A DNA stretch of 64,000 nucleotides from Methylobacterium sp. 17Sr1-1 (GCF_003173775.1 NZ_CP029552.1:25001-89000), one strand, 5' to 3'; positions 30,280 to 39,560 are shown, counted from the first letter of the stretch. The notes: generated by a model from the letters alone, not told the origin. Numbers and translations are program-made.

Positions 30280-30597
30280 GTGCACAACCTCCATACGACG
30301 ACAGAGCGAAACCGGAGCCAGGGCGGCTGCGAGACCGACCGCTCCGACGACCCGGGACCCGACGATCCCAGATCCGACGACCCGAAGCGGCGGGAGCTGA
30401 TGGCCCTCCATGCCGAGCGGGCGGAGCTGGAGCAGCGCCTCGCCCGGGCCGAGCAGGAACGCCTCTACCTCACCGACCCGGCCGCCGCGGCCGCCGCGCA
30501 AGGCGAGGAGGCCGCGCTGCTCGCCGAACTCGACCGCCTGATGACCCGCATCCGTGCGGCGGAGTACCGGAGCCAGCCCGGCGCCCGCACCTGGTAG
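30280..30597 (+). CDS. Small coiled-coil protein of unknown function
   Basis: 105 aa if GTG 30280 is used. The last 60 residues form a heptad-rich helix (RAELEQRLARAEQERLYL, then LLAELDRLMTRIRAAEY). The N-terminal part is polar with repeated DDP. The start is unsure: the frame is open from about 30160, but that would run through the PHO box; GTG 30280 has AGGA at a fair distance. It is divergent from pstS and just upstream of an EcfG-type promoter. Whether it is PhoB-controlled is an open question. Confidence 0.5.
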   Translation: MHNLHTTTERNRSQGGCETDRSDDPGPDDPRSDDPKRRELMALHAERAELEQRLARAEQERLYLTDPAAAAAAQGEEAALLAELDRLMTRIRAAEYRSQPGARTW

Positions 30598-30661
30598 GAC
30601 ACGGATCTCCGGCGGACGGGAGCCGGACACCGCCGGAACCCGAGCGCGGACGGTCGAGCAG

Positions 30662-30686
30662 GGAACCTGGGCAGTACGAGACCGTT
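30662..30686 (+). promoter_or_regulatory. EcfG-type general stress promoter
   Basis: GGAAC, 16 bases, CGTT: an exact match to the alphaproteobacterial EcfG (sigma ECF15) consensus with its preferred spacing. It is oriented toward the sigma gene at 31069 and lies about 380 bases upstream of it, so it would give a long leader that includes the repeat at 30792-30836. It suggests positive autoregulation. Confidence 0.7.
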
Positions 30687-30791
30687 GCCCCTCGCGACCC
30701 GGGCCACCGGCCCGGGCGCCGTGCGGCCGTGCGGCCGCGCGGGCATCACCGGATCGCGGCGATCGGGTGATGCCCCGGGTCTTTGGTTGGC

Positions 30792-30836
30792 CGCATTGTC
30801 TTCGACGAACCGGTTTCCACGTCGTCGGAAAATGCG
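30792..30836. repeat. Dispersed hairpin repeat, family B copy 1 (half element)
   Basis: CGCATTGTCTTCGACGAACC and the complementary CGTCGGAAAATGCG form one hairpin. It is the same as one of the two hairpins in the full copies at 46482-46582 and 61550-61653. It lies in the 471-base gap before the sigma factor gene; other than this and the EcfG promoter I see nothing convincing there. Confidence 0.8.
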
Positions 30837-31068
30837 TGCGAGGGACGGAGCGACGACGATGCGGTGCGGCGAGGTGTGGATCGAGGACGCGGTGGGGCAC
30901 CGGATGCGCCGCTGCTGAGCCCTCCCCCACCCGCGGCGATGCGCGCGGATCGACAGGCGCGCGGCGCGCCCCACTTCCCCTTCCAGGAAGCCCCGGCGGG
31001 GTCTTGTCGCGAGCGGCCCGTCAGAGTGCCGCCGCCCCGCCCTCCCCGCTTCAGAACGTGAGAGTCGC

Positions 31069-31791
31069 ATGGCGTCCACCGACAACCCCATCCTCAACAC
31101 CGAAGCCAAGCCCGGCCTGCCCCCGACCGTCCAGCGCCATCTCGGCCACCAGCTGCGCGCCGCCTACGCGCCCCTCGAGACCGCCGCGACCCCCGAGATC
31201 TTCCTCGCGCTGATCGAGCGGCTGGAGGCGGCGCTCGCCGCGCAAGGCCGCGCCGTCGAGCCGGAATTCCGCGAGGGCATGCTGGCCGCCCTGTCGTCGC
31301 TGCGCGCCTTCGCGCTCTCGCTCACCAACAACGCGGCGCGGGCCGACGACCTCGTCCAGGACACGATCCTGCGCGCCTGGCAGAACCAGCACCGCTTCCA
31401 GCCCGGTACCAACCTGAACGCCTGGCTGTTCACCATCCTGCGCAACGCCTTCTACTCCGAGCAGCGCAAGCGGATGCGCGAGGTCCAGGACGAGGACGGC
31501 TCCTACGCCGCGCGCCTGTTCACCGCCCCCGACCAGGGCCACCGCCTCGACGTGCAGGACCTGCGCGCCGGCCTCGCCAAGCTACCGCCGGACCAGCGCG
31601 AGGCGCTGATCCTGGTCGGCGCCGAGGGCCTGTCCTACGAGGAGGTGGCGGGGATCTGCGGCGTCGCGATCGGCACGATCAAGAGCCGGGTCAACCGCGC
31701 CCGCAACCGTCTGGCCGAACTCCTCGGCTACGGCGACGACGACCTCTCCGGCGACCGGATGATGCAATCGGCCATGGGCGAGGGCGTCTGA
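31069..31791 (+). CDS. ecfG: NepR-like domain fused to EcfG-type ECF sigma factor
   Basis: 240 aa. Residues 73-218 are a typical EcfG sigma: region 2 (LRAFALSLTNNAARADDLVQ, AWLFTILRNAF) and region 4 (LPPDQREALILVGAEGLSYE, GTIKSRVNRAR). EcfG directs the general stress response. The first 60 residues are not part of a normal EcfG; LPPTVQRHLGHQLRAAY followed by PEIFLALIERLE (residues 18-53) matches the NepR anti-sigma core. The ATG at 31069 has GAGAG at 7 bases and the frame is uninterrupted, so sigma and anti-sigma parts appear to be one polypeptide. An EcfG-type promoter lies upstream. No phyR is in the window. An internal start giving a free sigma (for example ATG at residue 71) is possible. 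Confidence 0.88.
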   Translation: MASTDNPILNTEAKPGLPPTVQRHLGHQLRAAYAPLETAATPEIFLALIERLEAALAAQGRAVEPEFREGMLAALSSLRAFALSLTNNAARADDLVQDTILRAWQNQHRFQPGTNLNAWLFTILRNAFYSEQRKRMREVQDEDGSYAARLFTAPDQGHRLDVQDLRAGLAKLPPDQREALILVGAEGLSYEEVAGICGVAIGTIKSRVNRARNRLAELLGYGDDDLSGDRMMQSAMGEGV

Positions 31792-31885
31792 GGGGAAGGC
31801 GTCTGAGGGGAGGGCGTCCGACGCCCTCGCTCCCTTCGCACGTCGATGACGGCGCCCGCGGCCGATCCCGCGGGCGCTTCGCGTT

Positions 31886-32239
31886 TCAGTGCCGGTTGTG
31901 CATCAGCCAGCCGAAGACGTAGCCGATCCCGCCCGCCAGCAGCAGGGCCGCGAGATGGTGGTCGCCGACCTGACGGGCCACCGCTCGGTCCGCGCGGCGG
32001 TAATAATGGCTCCCGGCCTCGCGGGCCTGGTCGAGCGAGTCCGGCGCGGCGTCGGCGAGGCCGCGCACCGCCCCCCTCACCCCGTCCTTCGCCTGGCCGT
32101 AGATCGTGCGGGCCGTCCCCGCCGCCTGATCGGCGAGGCCCTGAGCCCGGGTGCCGGCATCGCCGGTCCACTCGCCGACGCGCTGCTGCACCTTGCCGCC
32201 GAGCTCCTGGCCGGCGCCGATGATTCGGTCGGAATCCAT
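31886..32239 (-). CDS. CsbD-like stress protein with C-terminal membrane anchor
   Basis: 117 aa. The N-terminal part repeats the CsbD-type pattern (GAGQELGGKVQQRVGEWTGD, then QAAGTARTIYGQAKD). The C-terminus ends with a hydrophobic segment LAALLLAGGIGYVFGWLMH, as in ElaB/YqjD-type inner-membrane ribosome-binding stress proteins. Members are often controlled by the general stress sigma factor, and this gene converges on the NepR-EcfG gene, which fits. I did not find an EcfG promoter directly upstream. Confidence 0.82.
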   Translation of the reverse strand: MDSDRIIGAGQELGGKVQQRVGEWTGDAGTRAQGLADQAAGTARTIYGQAKDGVRGAVRGLADAAPDSLDQAREAGSHYYRRADRAVARQVGDHHLAALLLAGGIGYVFGWLMHNRH

Positions 32240-32498
32240 CGCGTCTCTCCTTCGTGGCGGGCGGTCCGCGCACGGCCGCCGCTCCCCTCCTCAACGCGCC
32301 GGGAGCCGAAACGGTCTCGCGACTCCGCCTGCCGGGCGTTCGGAGTTGGCTGGCGGAGAGGATCCGGACGAGGTGCCGGGAGGTCGAATCACCGCACCGC
32401 CGGAGCGGAGTCATCAAATTGTTAACTCAGCGCTTTTCCGCAGTTGCGCGCGTCAGGGGCGAATTGTTAATTGGCCTTAATCTTTGGTGAGGCACCCC

Positions 32499-33503
32499 GT
32501 GAACTTCCCCCCGATTCCGACCGCGGCCGGTGGCGCCCGGACGCGCGCCCTCGTCCGCACGCTGGCGCTGGGCACGCTGCTCGGCCTCGGGGGCGTGGGG
32601 GCCGGCACCACCCTGGTTCATGCCGCGGACGATGCCGGCGTCCTCGATTTCCTGCTCGGCGACGTGCCGCGCAGTCTCGGCCTGCCGGCGCGGGCCCCGC
32701 GGGCGGAGGCCTCACTGAAGGAGCGGCGCGTGCGCTGGACGAGCCGGCCGGCCAACGCCGCCGCCGCCGAGCGCCCGCGCTGGAGCGATCCGACGCCGCG
32801 CTGGCAGGCCGCCGAGCCGAAACCCGCCTCCGTCCGCCAGACCCGCGAGCCGGCCCCCGCCGCGAGCCGCCACGACGGTGCTGGCAGCCACGCCCGCACC
32901 GTCTGCGTGCGCACCTGCGACGGCTACATGTTCCCGCTGGCGAATCTCCAGAAGGGCGACGCGGCGCCGGCGCAGGAGCAGGCCTGCGCGGCGGCCTGCC
33001 CGGGGGCGGAGACCGCCCTCTACACCGTGCGGGCCGGCGAGGAGCTCGACCAGGCGGTGAACCGGGCCGGCAAGCCCTATCGCAGCCTCGCCGCCGCCTT
33101 CTCGTACCGGAACCGGCTGACGCCGAGCTGCTCGTGCAACCCGGGCACCGGCGGCTACGCGCGGCTGCTCCTGCGCGACGCGACGCTGCGGCCCGGCGAC
33201 GCGGTGGCGGGCGGGACGGGAGCCCAGGTCTTCGCCGGCCGCGGCGGGACCGGCGAGGCCCGCTTCATCGATTTCCGCCGCGCCGCGATGCTCTCCGCGG
33301 GCGAGCGGCGCGAGCTCGACCGCACCCTCGACGTGAGCCGCCTGGAGCGGGTGCGGGCGGAGTTCCGCCGCTCGCTCGCCGCCGAGAAAAGCGGCGGGTT
33401 CGGCCGCCTGCGCTACGCCGCCGGGGTCACGGGCTTCGCCGATGTCGTCAGCGACGCGAGCGCCGCTCCGATCCGGATCGTCGCGCCCTCGCCGTACCGC
33501 TGA
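32499..33503 (+). CDS. Exported DUF2865 protein
   Basis: 334 aa. A signal-like segment (LVRTLALGTLLGLGGVGAG, residues 19-37) precedes a Pro/Ala/Arg-rich linker and the DUF2865 core, recognised by VCVRTCDGYMFPL near residue 136 and the Cys-rich CSCNPGTGGYARL. Function unknown; the family is found in Rhizobiales envelopes. The start is GTG 32499 with GAGG at about 8 bases; GTG 32487 and TTG 32484 in the same frame are alternatives. Confidence 0.8.
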   Translation: MNFPPIPTAAGGARTRALVRTLALGTLLGLGGVGAGTTLVHAADDAGVLDFLLGDVPRSLGLPARAPRAEASLKERRVRWTSRPANAAAAERPRWSDPTPRWQAAEPKPASVRQTREPAPAASRHDGAGSHARTVCVRTCDGYMFPLANLQKGDAAPAQEQACAAACPGAETALYTVRAGEELDQAVNRAGKPYRSLAAAFSYRNRLTPSCSCNPGTGGYARLLLRDATLRPGDAVAGGTGAQVFAGRGGTGEARFIDFRRAAMLSAGERRELDRTLDVSRLERVRAEFRRSLAAEKSGGFGRLRYAAGVTGFADVVSDASAAPIRIVAPSPYR

Positions 33504-33660
33504 GCCACCCGCCGGATTCTGTTGCGGGCCGGAGACAGGGGCGCTCTTCCGGGAAACGGTGCCGTCGCGGCGCTTGCGATTCCCAGGCGCCCGTGACGAA
33601 ACTCAATGCGCCGAGGCCCCCGCCCGGCTCCCCGCATCGTCGTTCGCCAAGACCCCCGCC

Positions 33661-33774
33661 ATGTCGTCCGCGCTCGAGAATCGTCTGTTGCCCTACCGCG
33701 AAGTCGCGGCCGTCTTCGTGAGTTCCGGCCTGTTCTTCGCAGGACTGCTGGCTTGGGCGTGGATGGCCACATGA
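33661..33774 (+). CDS. Possible 37-residue single-pass membrane peptide
   Basis: A short frame encoding a charged N-terminus (ENRLLPYRE) and one hydrophobic segment (VAAVFVSSGLFFAGLLAWAW). No strong ribosome binding site is seen and the frame stays open upstream, so support comes only from the membrane-peptide pattern and its position between two genes on the same strand. Confidence 0.4.
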   Translation: MSSALENRLLPYREVAAVFVSSGLFFAGLLAWAWMAT

Positions 33775-33855
33775 CAGGCGGGGGCTAAGCCCCTCGACAG
33801 GGGGGAGCGCGGCCGCTAACCCGGACGCGTCGTCAACGCCGCGGGAGGCCGTCCG

Positions 33856-34782
33856 GTGAGCGAATCCGAGGCACCCGACGCGGCGCCGCCCTTCCTGCGC
33901 GAGGCCCCGGCGAGCGGCCGGGTCGAGGCGGTGTCGCCGCTGATCCGGCGGCTGGTCTGCCCCAACGCCGGGCCCTTCACCCAGAGCGGCACCTGCACCT
34001 ATCTCGTCGGGCACGGCCGCGTGGCGGTGATCGATCCCGGCCCGGACCATCCGGAGCACCGGGCGGCGCTGCTGGCCGCCCTCGACGGCGAAACGGTCGA
34101 GGCGATCCTCGTCACCCATACCCATCGCGACCACTCGCCCGGCGCCCGCCCGCTCGCGACGGCCACCGGCGCGCCCATCGTCGGCTGCGGCCCGCACCGG
34201 CCGGCCCGCGCGGTGCGCGGGGCCGAGCAGGGCCGGCTCGACGCCGCGGGCGATGCCGACCACCGGCCGGACCGCGAACTCGCCGAGGGCGACGGCGTCT
34301 CCGGCCCGGGCTGGACCCTGACGGCCTTGGCCACCCCCGGCCACACCATGAACCACCTCGCCTTCTCCTTCTCCGAGGAGAACGCCCTGTTCTCGGGCGA
34401 CCACGTCATGGCCTGGTCGACCAGCATCGTGGCGCCGCCGGACGGTGCGATGGGCGCCTACATGGCCTCTCTCGACAAGCTGCGGGGCCGGTCCGAGAGC
34501 GTGTACTGGCCCGGCCATGGCGGCCCGGTGCGCGACCCGCAGCGCTTCGTGCGCGGCCTCCTCAGCCACCGCCGGGCCCGCGAGACCGGCATCCTGGAGC
34601 GGCTGGCCGCCGGCGAGCGCACCATCCCGGGCCTCGTCGCCGCGCTCTATTCCGGCCTCGACCCGAAGCTGCGGCCGGCCGCGGCGCTCTCGGTCTTCGC
34701 CCATCTGGAGGATCTGGTGGAGCGCGGGCGGGTGGTGACGGACGGGCTGCCGGCGTTGGATGCCGAGTATCGGCCGGGGTAA
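33856..34782 (+). CDS. MBL-fold metal-dependent hydrolase (LACTB2-like)
   Basis: 308 aa. The metallo-beta-lactamase signature THTHRDHSPGA (HxHxDH) supplies the dinuclear zinc site; further ligands are in ATPGHTMNH and SGDHV. The C-terminal about 60 residues form the winged-helix found in LACTB2-type enzymes, some of which are endoribonucleases. Cytosolic, no signal. GTG start at 33856. The substrate is unknown; it is probably monocistronic, ending at the family C repeat. Confidence 0.86.
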   Translation: MSESEAPDAAPPFLREAPASGRVEAVSPLIRRLVCPNAGPFTQSGTCTYLVGHGRVAVIDPGPDHPEHRAALLAALDGETVEAILVTHTHRDHSPGARPLATATGAPIVGCGPHRPARAVRGAEQGRLDAAGDADHRPDRELAEGDGVSGPGWTLTALATPGHTMNHLAFSFSEENALFSGDHVMAWSTSIVAPPDGAMGAYMASLDKLRGRSESVYWPGHGGPVRDPQRFVRGLLSHRRARETGILERLAAGERTIPGLVAALYSGLDPKLRPAAALSVFAHLEDLVERGRVVTDGLPALDAEYRPG

Positions 34783-34861
34783 GGGCCCGATGATCGGGCA
34801 CGGGTTTCCCCCTCCCCCGCAGAGGCAGGACTGTCCGGGGAAAGACGCGGCGCGGAAATTC

Positions 34862-35050
34862 TCCTCTCCCCGCCCGCGGGGAGAGGCCTGAGCTCCGAGG
34901 GGGCTCCGGGAGCCCGAGGGGCGGGGGTGAGGGGGTGTCTCCGGATGAGGCTCCTCCGGAAACACCCCCTCACCCCCGCTCCGGCTTTCGCCTCCGCTTG
35001 CTGCGTTCCCTGAACGGGAACACAGCCCTCTCCCCGCCCGCGGGGAGAGG
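34862..35050. repeat. Long palindromic repeat, family C copy 2
   Basis: CTCTCCCCGCCCGCGGGGAGAG palindromes stand at both ends; an inner inverted pair GGGGTGAGGGGGTGT/ACACCCCCTCACCCC and the shared block TTCGCCTCCGCTTGCTGCGT match 18290-18476. Flanking bases (about 34815-34860 and 35055-35100) extend the pairing (GGCAGGACTGTCCGGG and near-complement), so about 280 bases could fold into one hairpin. It fills most of the 366-base gap between convergent genes. Confidence 0.8.
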
Positions 35051-35148
35051 GGAAACCCGCGCCATTTCTTTCCCGGACAGCCCTGCCGCAGAGGGGGGAG
35101 GGAGGGGGTGCACGTTCTGACGAGAGCGAGCGAGGCGCCGGATGCCGC

Positions 35149-35928
35149 CTACTTCACCGCCAGCGCCAGATTCCCGATCTCGTCCAGGTAGGCCCGGATG
35201 TGATCCGCGTTCTGCCCGAAATCGCGGTCGCCGAAGCGGGTGGCGGCGCGCACGTCGATGCGGGTGCCGTCGGCGCGCGGGTGGAGCCGCACCGTGACGT
35301 CGTAGGGCAGGCCGAGCAGGCGCGAGCGCACCACCGCCTCGATGCGGCCGTTCCCGGCCCGGCCGCCGGGCTTGTAGGATTCCACCACCTGCCACTTGCG
35401 GTTCTGCGCCGCCTTCATGGCCAGCGCGAAGGCCTCGTCGGGGCCGAGATCGAGGGTCAGCGGGGCGATCTGCGGGTAGGCCTCGCGCTGCAGCGCCCGG
35501 GCGGCGGGATTGGAATCGCGCGGCAGCCGTCCGCCCCGGGCCTCCCAGGCGGCCCGGGAGCGCGAGAAGGCCGGCGGGTTCTCGACATCGGTCGAGACGT
35601 CGGTCAGCGGCGGCAGCATCGCCCCGCGGGCCGCCATGTAGGCCGGATAGGCCAGGACCAGGGCCGCGAGCAGCAGGCCGCCGACCGCGACGCCGAGGCC
35701 GCGCGCGCCCTCGCGCCAGATCCGCACGAAGGCCGCGACGGCGAGCAGCACCGCCAGGGCCGCGAGCCCGACCCCGGAGCCCAGGGCCGCGAGCGCCGCC
35801 TCGGTCTCGGCCCGGGGATCGCGCACGAGCAGCAGCGCGAGGCCGACCACCGCCAGCGAGAGCCAGGCGAGGCGCAGGGCCCAGGGCGCCGCCCGGGTGA
35901 CGGGCTCCTCGACGATCAGGCGGCGCAT
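35149..35928 (-). CDS. DUF1499 family membrane protein
   Basis: 259 aa. Three hydrophobic segments in the first 105 residues precede the DUF1499 domain ([11 protein letters not shown], then [18 protein letters not shown], and a C-terminal [20 protein letters not shown]). The family has no established function. The start is ATG 35928. It is divergent from hisC with 240 bases between. Confidence 0.84.
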   Translation of the reverse strand: MRRLIVEEPVTRAAPWALRLAWLSLAVVGLALLLVRDPRAETEAALAALGSGVGLAALAVLLAVAAFVRIWREGARGLGVAVGGLLLAALVLAYPAYMAARGAMLPPLTDVSTDVENPPAFSRSRAAWEARGGRLPRDSNPAARALQREAYPQIAPLTLDLGPDEAFALAMKAAQNRKWQVVESYKPGGRAGNGRIEAVVRSRLLGLPYDVTVRLHPRADGTRIDVRAATRFGDRDFGQNADHIRAYLDEIGNLALAVK

Positions 35929-36168
35929 GAAACAGGAAAGCTCGGCTGCATGATCCGGCGGCTTCGCGGACCGCGCCGGGACGGGCGGCCTTGGGATGCC
36001 CGGTGTACCGCCCCGCGCCCGCCTGCGCTACCTGCCGGCCCCGCGGCACACCGGCGAATCGACGCCGTGGCCGACGCAAGGCTCCCGCGCGATGCGCACC
36101 GTTTCCCAAAGGCCGCGACTTGCTCTAGACGGCGTGACGTTGTTCGACATCGACCCCAAGGTTCGCTC

Positions 36169-37302
36169 ATGTCCGCCGCCGCCCTTCGCCCCGTCCCGCG
36201 CCCCGGTGTCCTCGAGATCGAGGCCTATGTCCCGGGCAAGAGCGCGGCGCCGGCCGGCGTGAAGCTGCACAAGCTGTCCTCGAACGAGACGCCGATGGGC
36301 CCGAGCCCGGCGGCGATCGCCGCGGCGCAGGACACGGCGGCGCATCTGGAACTCTATCCGGACGGCGCCGCGACCAAGCTGCGCCAGGCCATCGCGCAGA
36401 AATACGGCCTCGACCCCGAGCGCATCGTCTGCGGCGCCGGCTCGGACGAACTGCTGTCGCTCCTGACCTACGCCTTTATGGGCCCGGACGACGAGGGCCT
36501 GTACTCGCAATACGGCTTCCTCGTGTACCGCATCGCCATCCTGGCGGCGGGCGGCACGCCGGTGGTGGCGCCGGAGCGCGACCACACCACCGACGTCGAC
36601 GCGCTGCTCGCGGCGGTCACGGAAAAGACCCGCATCGTCTACCTCGCCAACCCCAACAACCCGACCGGCACCTACCTGCCCTTCGACGAGGTGCGGCGCC
36701 TGCATGCCGGCCTGCCGAAGTCCACGCTGCTCGTCCTCGACGCGGCCTATGCCGAGTATGTCCGCCGCAACGACTACGCCGCCGGCCTCGAGCTGGTGGC
36801 CGAGTCCGAGAACGTCGTGATGACCCGCACCTTCTCGAAGGTGTACGGCCTCGCGGCGCTCCGCATCGGCTGGATGGTGGGGCCGGCCGCGATCGTGGAC
36901 GCGGTCAACCGCATCCGCGGCCCGTTCAACCTCGGCTCCGCGGCGATCGCCGCCGGCGCCGCCGCCATGGCGGACGATGCCCACATCGCCAAGGCCGTGG
37001 CCCACAACGACGCGTGGCTGCCGCAGGTCACGAAGGCCCTGGAAGGGCTCGGCCTCAGCGTGACGCCGAGCGTCGGCAACTTCGTGCTGATCCACTTCCC
37101 CGCGGAGGCCGGCCGCTCGGCGGCCGACGCCGATGCCTACCTCACCGCCCGCGGCCTGATCCTGCGCCGGGTCGGCGCCTACGGCCTGCCGAACGCCCTG
37201 CGCATGACGATCGGCACCGCCGAGGCCAACGAGGCCGTGATCGCGGCGCTGACCGAGTTCGTGCAAGGTGGTCCGTCCCAGAAGGGCGGCTCGCGTGGCT
37301 GA
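36169..37302 (+). CDS. hisC: Histidinol-phosphate aminotransferase
   Basis: 377 aa fold-type I PLP enzyme that transaminates imidazole acetol phosphate in histidine synthesis; the same family often also acts on prephenate/arogenate or phenylpyruvate. Conserved points: [21 protein letters not shown], and the PLP Lys in [16 protein letters not shown]. Its pairing with tyrA (8-base overlap) suggests involvement in aromatic amino acid synthesis as well. The start is ATG 36169. Confidence 0.94.
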   Translation: MSAAALRPVPRPGVLEIEAYVPGKSAAPAGVKLHKLSSNETPMGPSPAAIAAAQDTAAHLELYPDGAATKLRQAIAQKYGLDPERIVCGAGSDELLSLLTYAFMGPDDEGLYSQYGFLVYRIAILAAGGTPVVAPERDHTTDVDALLAAVTEKTRIVYLANPNNPTGTYLPFDEVRRLHAGLPKSTLLVLDAAYAEYVRRNDYAAGLELVAESENVVMTRTFSKVYGLAALRIGWMVGPAAIVDAVNRIRGPFNLGSAAIAAGAAAMADDAHIAKAVAHNDAWLPQVTKALEGLGLSVTPSVGNFVLIHFPAEAGRSAADADAYLTARGLILRRVGAYGLPNALRMTIGTAEANEAVIAALTEFVQGGPSQKGGSRG

Positions 37303-38227
37303 GGCGTTTCGGCGCCTCGCCCTCGTCGGCCTCGGGCTGATCGGCTCCTCGATCGCCCGCGGCGCCCGGGCGTCGGGGCTCGCGGGCGAGATCGTCGCGG
37401 TCGACCGCGACGCGGGCGTGATCGAGCGGGTGCGCGCCCTCGGGCTCGCCGACGAGGCCACGACCGACCTCGCGGCGGGCGTGGCCGGGGCCGACCTCGT
37501 GATCCTGTGCGTGCCGGTCGGCGCCATCGGGGCGGTCGCCGCCGAGATCGCGGGGTCCCTCGCGCCCGGCGCGATCCTGTCCGACGTCGGTTCGGTCAAG
37601 GCCGCGGTGGTGGCGGCGGCGGAGCCGCACCTGCCGGCGGGCGTCAGCTTCGTGCCCGCCCATCCGGTCGCCGGCACCGAGCATTCGGGGCCGGATGCGG
37701 GCTTTGCCAGCCTGTTCCACGGCCGCTGGTGTATCCTGACCCCGCCGGAGGGGACGGACCCGGCGGCGGTCGCGCGGGTGCGGACGTTCTGGGAGGGCCT
37801 CGGCTCGGTCGTCGAGACGATGACCCCGTCCCACCACGACCTCGTGCTGGCGATCACCAGCCACGTGCCGCACCTCATCGCCTACAACATCGTCGGCACC
37901 GCCGCCGACCTCGAGACCGTGACCCAGTCCGAGGTGATCAAGTTCTCGGCCGGCGGCTTTCGCGATTTCACCCGCATCGCCGCCTCCGACCCGACGATGT
38001 GGCGCGACATCTTCCTCACCAACAAGGAGGCGGTGCTGGAGATGCTGGGCCGCTTCAACGAGGACCTGGCGGCCCTCGCCCGCGCCATCCGCTGGGACGA
38101 CGGCGAGGCCCTGCACGCCCTGTTCACCCGCACCCGGACGATCCGCCGCGGCATCGTCGCGATGGGCCAGGAGACCGCCGAGCCGGATTTCGGCCGCCGC
38201 GCCGGCGGCCCCAAAGCCGCCGAATAG
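37295..38227 (+). CDS. tyrA: Prephenate/arogenate dehydrogenase
   Basis: 310 aa NAD(P)-dependent TyrA. The Rossmann motif is [13 protein letters not shown]. The catalytic His lies in SHVPHLIAY, and GTEHSG and [12 protein letters not shown] are typical. It performs oxidative decarboxylation toward tyrosine; the preference for prephenate or arogenate cannot be told. The GTG start at 37295 overlaps the hisC stop by eight bases, with AAGG upstream inside hisC. There is no regulatory ACT domain. Confidence 0.93.
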   Translation: MAEAFRRLALVGLGLIGSSIARGARASGLAGEIVAVDRDAGVIERVRALGLADEATTDLAAGVAGADLVILCVPVGAIGAVAAEIAGSLAPGAILSDVGSVKAAVVAAAEPHLPAGVSFVPAHPVAGTEHSGPDAGFASLFHGRWCILTPPEGTDPAAVARVRTFWEGLGSVVETMTPSHHDLVLAITSHVPHLIAYNIVGTAADLETVTQSEVIKFSAGGFRDFTRIAASDPTMWRDIFLTNKEAVLEMLGRFNEDLAALARAIRWDDGEALHALFTRTRTIRRGIVAMGQETAEPDFGRRAGGPKAAE

Positions 38228-38344
38228 GACCGACGGGCCGGCGGCGGAACCGTTCCGCCGTTCGAGCTTTGCCATAAGCGTTGCCGTTTCGCCGTCTTCG
38301 TCGGATACTCCCGGTCGAGGCGGCTTGGCGAAACTCGTGGTGTG

Positions 38345-39550
38345 ATGATCGTGTCCCATCGATCGACCTGGATGCGCGGCCTCGCGGTGGCCCTGATCGG
38401 GGCGCAAGCTGCGGCCTGTGCGTCGCTGCCCCGCGCCCCCTACACGGCCGCCGAGGCCGCCGGCGCCACGGTGCCGGGGCAGGCCCCCGACGTGCGCTTC
38501 TGGGCCGATGGTCCGGCCCGCAGCTTCGCGGCGGTCGCCGACCAGGTGAAGGCCTCGCGCGAGCCGTTCAGCTACCTCGCCCTCTCGGGCGGCGGCGGCG
38601 ACGGGGCCTACGGCGCCGGCGTGCTCAACGGCTGGAGCGAGACCGGCCGGCGGCCGAACTTCACCATGGTGTCGGGCGTCTCGACCGGGGCGCTGATCGC
38701 GCCCTTCGCGTTCCTAGGGCCGGCCTATGACGGCTACCTGCGCGAGATCTATACCAGCGGCGAGGCCGCGACCCTGGTGCGCTCGCCCAACCCGCTCAAC
38801 GTGCTGATCGGCGACGGGCTGTTCGGCGACGCGCGCCTGCGCGACCTCGTCGGGCGCTACGTCACGCCGGACCTGCTGGCGGCGGTGGCCGAGGAGCACC
38901 GCAAGGGCCGGCGCCTCCTCGTCGTCACCACCAACCTCGATTCGCAGCGCGCGGTGATCTGGGACATGGGCGCCATCGCGGCGAGCGGCCAGCCCAACGC
39001 GGCCGCCCTGTTCCGCGACGTGCTCACCGCCTCGGCCAGCGTGCCGGCGGTCTTCCCGCCGATGCTGATCGACGCCCAGGCCGGCAACCGCGCCTTCCAG
39101 GAGATGCACGTCGACGGCTCGGTGGTGACCCCGGTCTTCACCCTGCCCGAGGCCTTCCTGACCCAGGACGGGCGCATCGCCGCGAGCCGCGGCAAGCCCA
39201 ACATCTACGTCATCATCAACGGCCGCATCGAGCCGAGCTTCGACGTGGTGCAGAACGGCACCCTGCCGATCGCGGTGCGCTCGCTCTCGACCGTCGGGCG
39301 CGCCCGCGCCCGGGCGACGCTCGCCAGCACCCAGGCCTTCGCCCGCCGCAACGGGATGGGCTTCAACCTGACCTATATCGACCGGCGCATCCCCGAGGTC
39401 CCGGCCGCGCAGGGGTTCGACACCGCCTACATGCGCCGCCTCTACGACGACGGCTACGAGAAGGGCCGCGCCAACACGGTCTGGCAGTCGGGCCTGCCGC
39501 GCGAGGGCGAGCCGGCGGTACCGGCGGTGCCGGCGCTGGCCCTGCGATAG
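38345..39550 (+). CDS. Patatin-like phospholipase, putative lipoprotein
   Basis: 401 aa. A lipobox-like signal (LIGAQAAAC) suggests lipid anchoring. The patatin fold is shown by the oxyanion loop SGGGGDGAYGAG, nucleophile GVSTG and the catalytic Asp in VDGS. It is expected to hydrolyse acyl esters of lipids at the envelope. The start is ATG 38345; GTG one codon earlier is possible. It is followed after 10 bases by an SDR gene, so the two may be co-transcribed. Confidence 0.88.
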   Translation: MIVSHRSTWMRGLAVALIGAQAAACASLPRAPYTAAEAAGATVPGQAPDVRFWADGPARSFAAVADQVKASREPFSYLALSGGGGDGAYGAGVLNGWSETGRRPNFTMVSGVSTGALIAPFAFLGPAYDGYLREIYTSGEAATLVRSPNPLNVLIGDGLFGDARLRDLVGRYVTPDLLAAVAEEHRKGRRLLVVTTNLDSQRAVIWDMGAIAASGQPNAAALFRDVLTASASVPAVFPPMLIDAQAGNRAFQEMHVDGSVVTPVFTLPEAFLTQDGRIAASRGKPNIYVIINGRIEPSFDVVQNGTLPIAVRSLSTVGRARARATLASTQAFARRNGMGFNLTYIDRRIPEVPAAQGFDTAYMRRLYDDGYEKGRANTVWQSGLPREGEPAVPAVPALALR

Positions 39551-39560
39551 GAGACGCGCC

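Noticed and set aside
30685..30918. A small plus-strand frame just after the EcfG promoter
   Set aside because: It starts with TTG inside the promoter, crosses the family B hairpin and shows no protein-like pattern; a leader or small RNA is as likely.
32468..32484. TTAA-N6-TTAA considered as a CtrA site before the DUF2865 gene
   Set aside because: CtrA sites need a 7-base spacer; AT-rich spacing here is one base short and only a single weak site is present.
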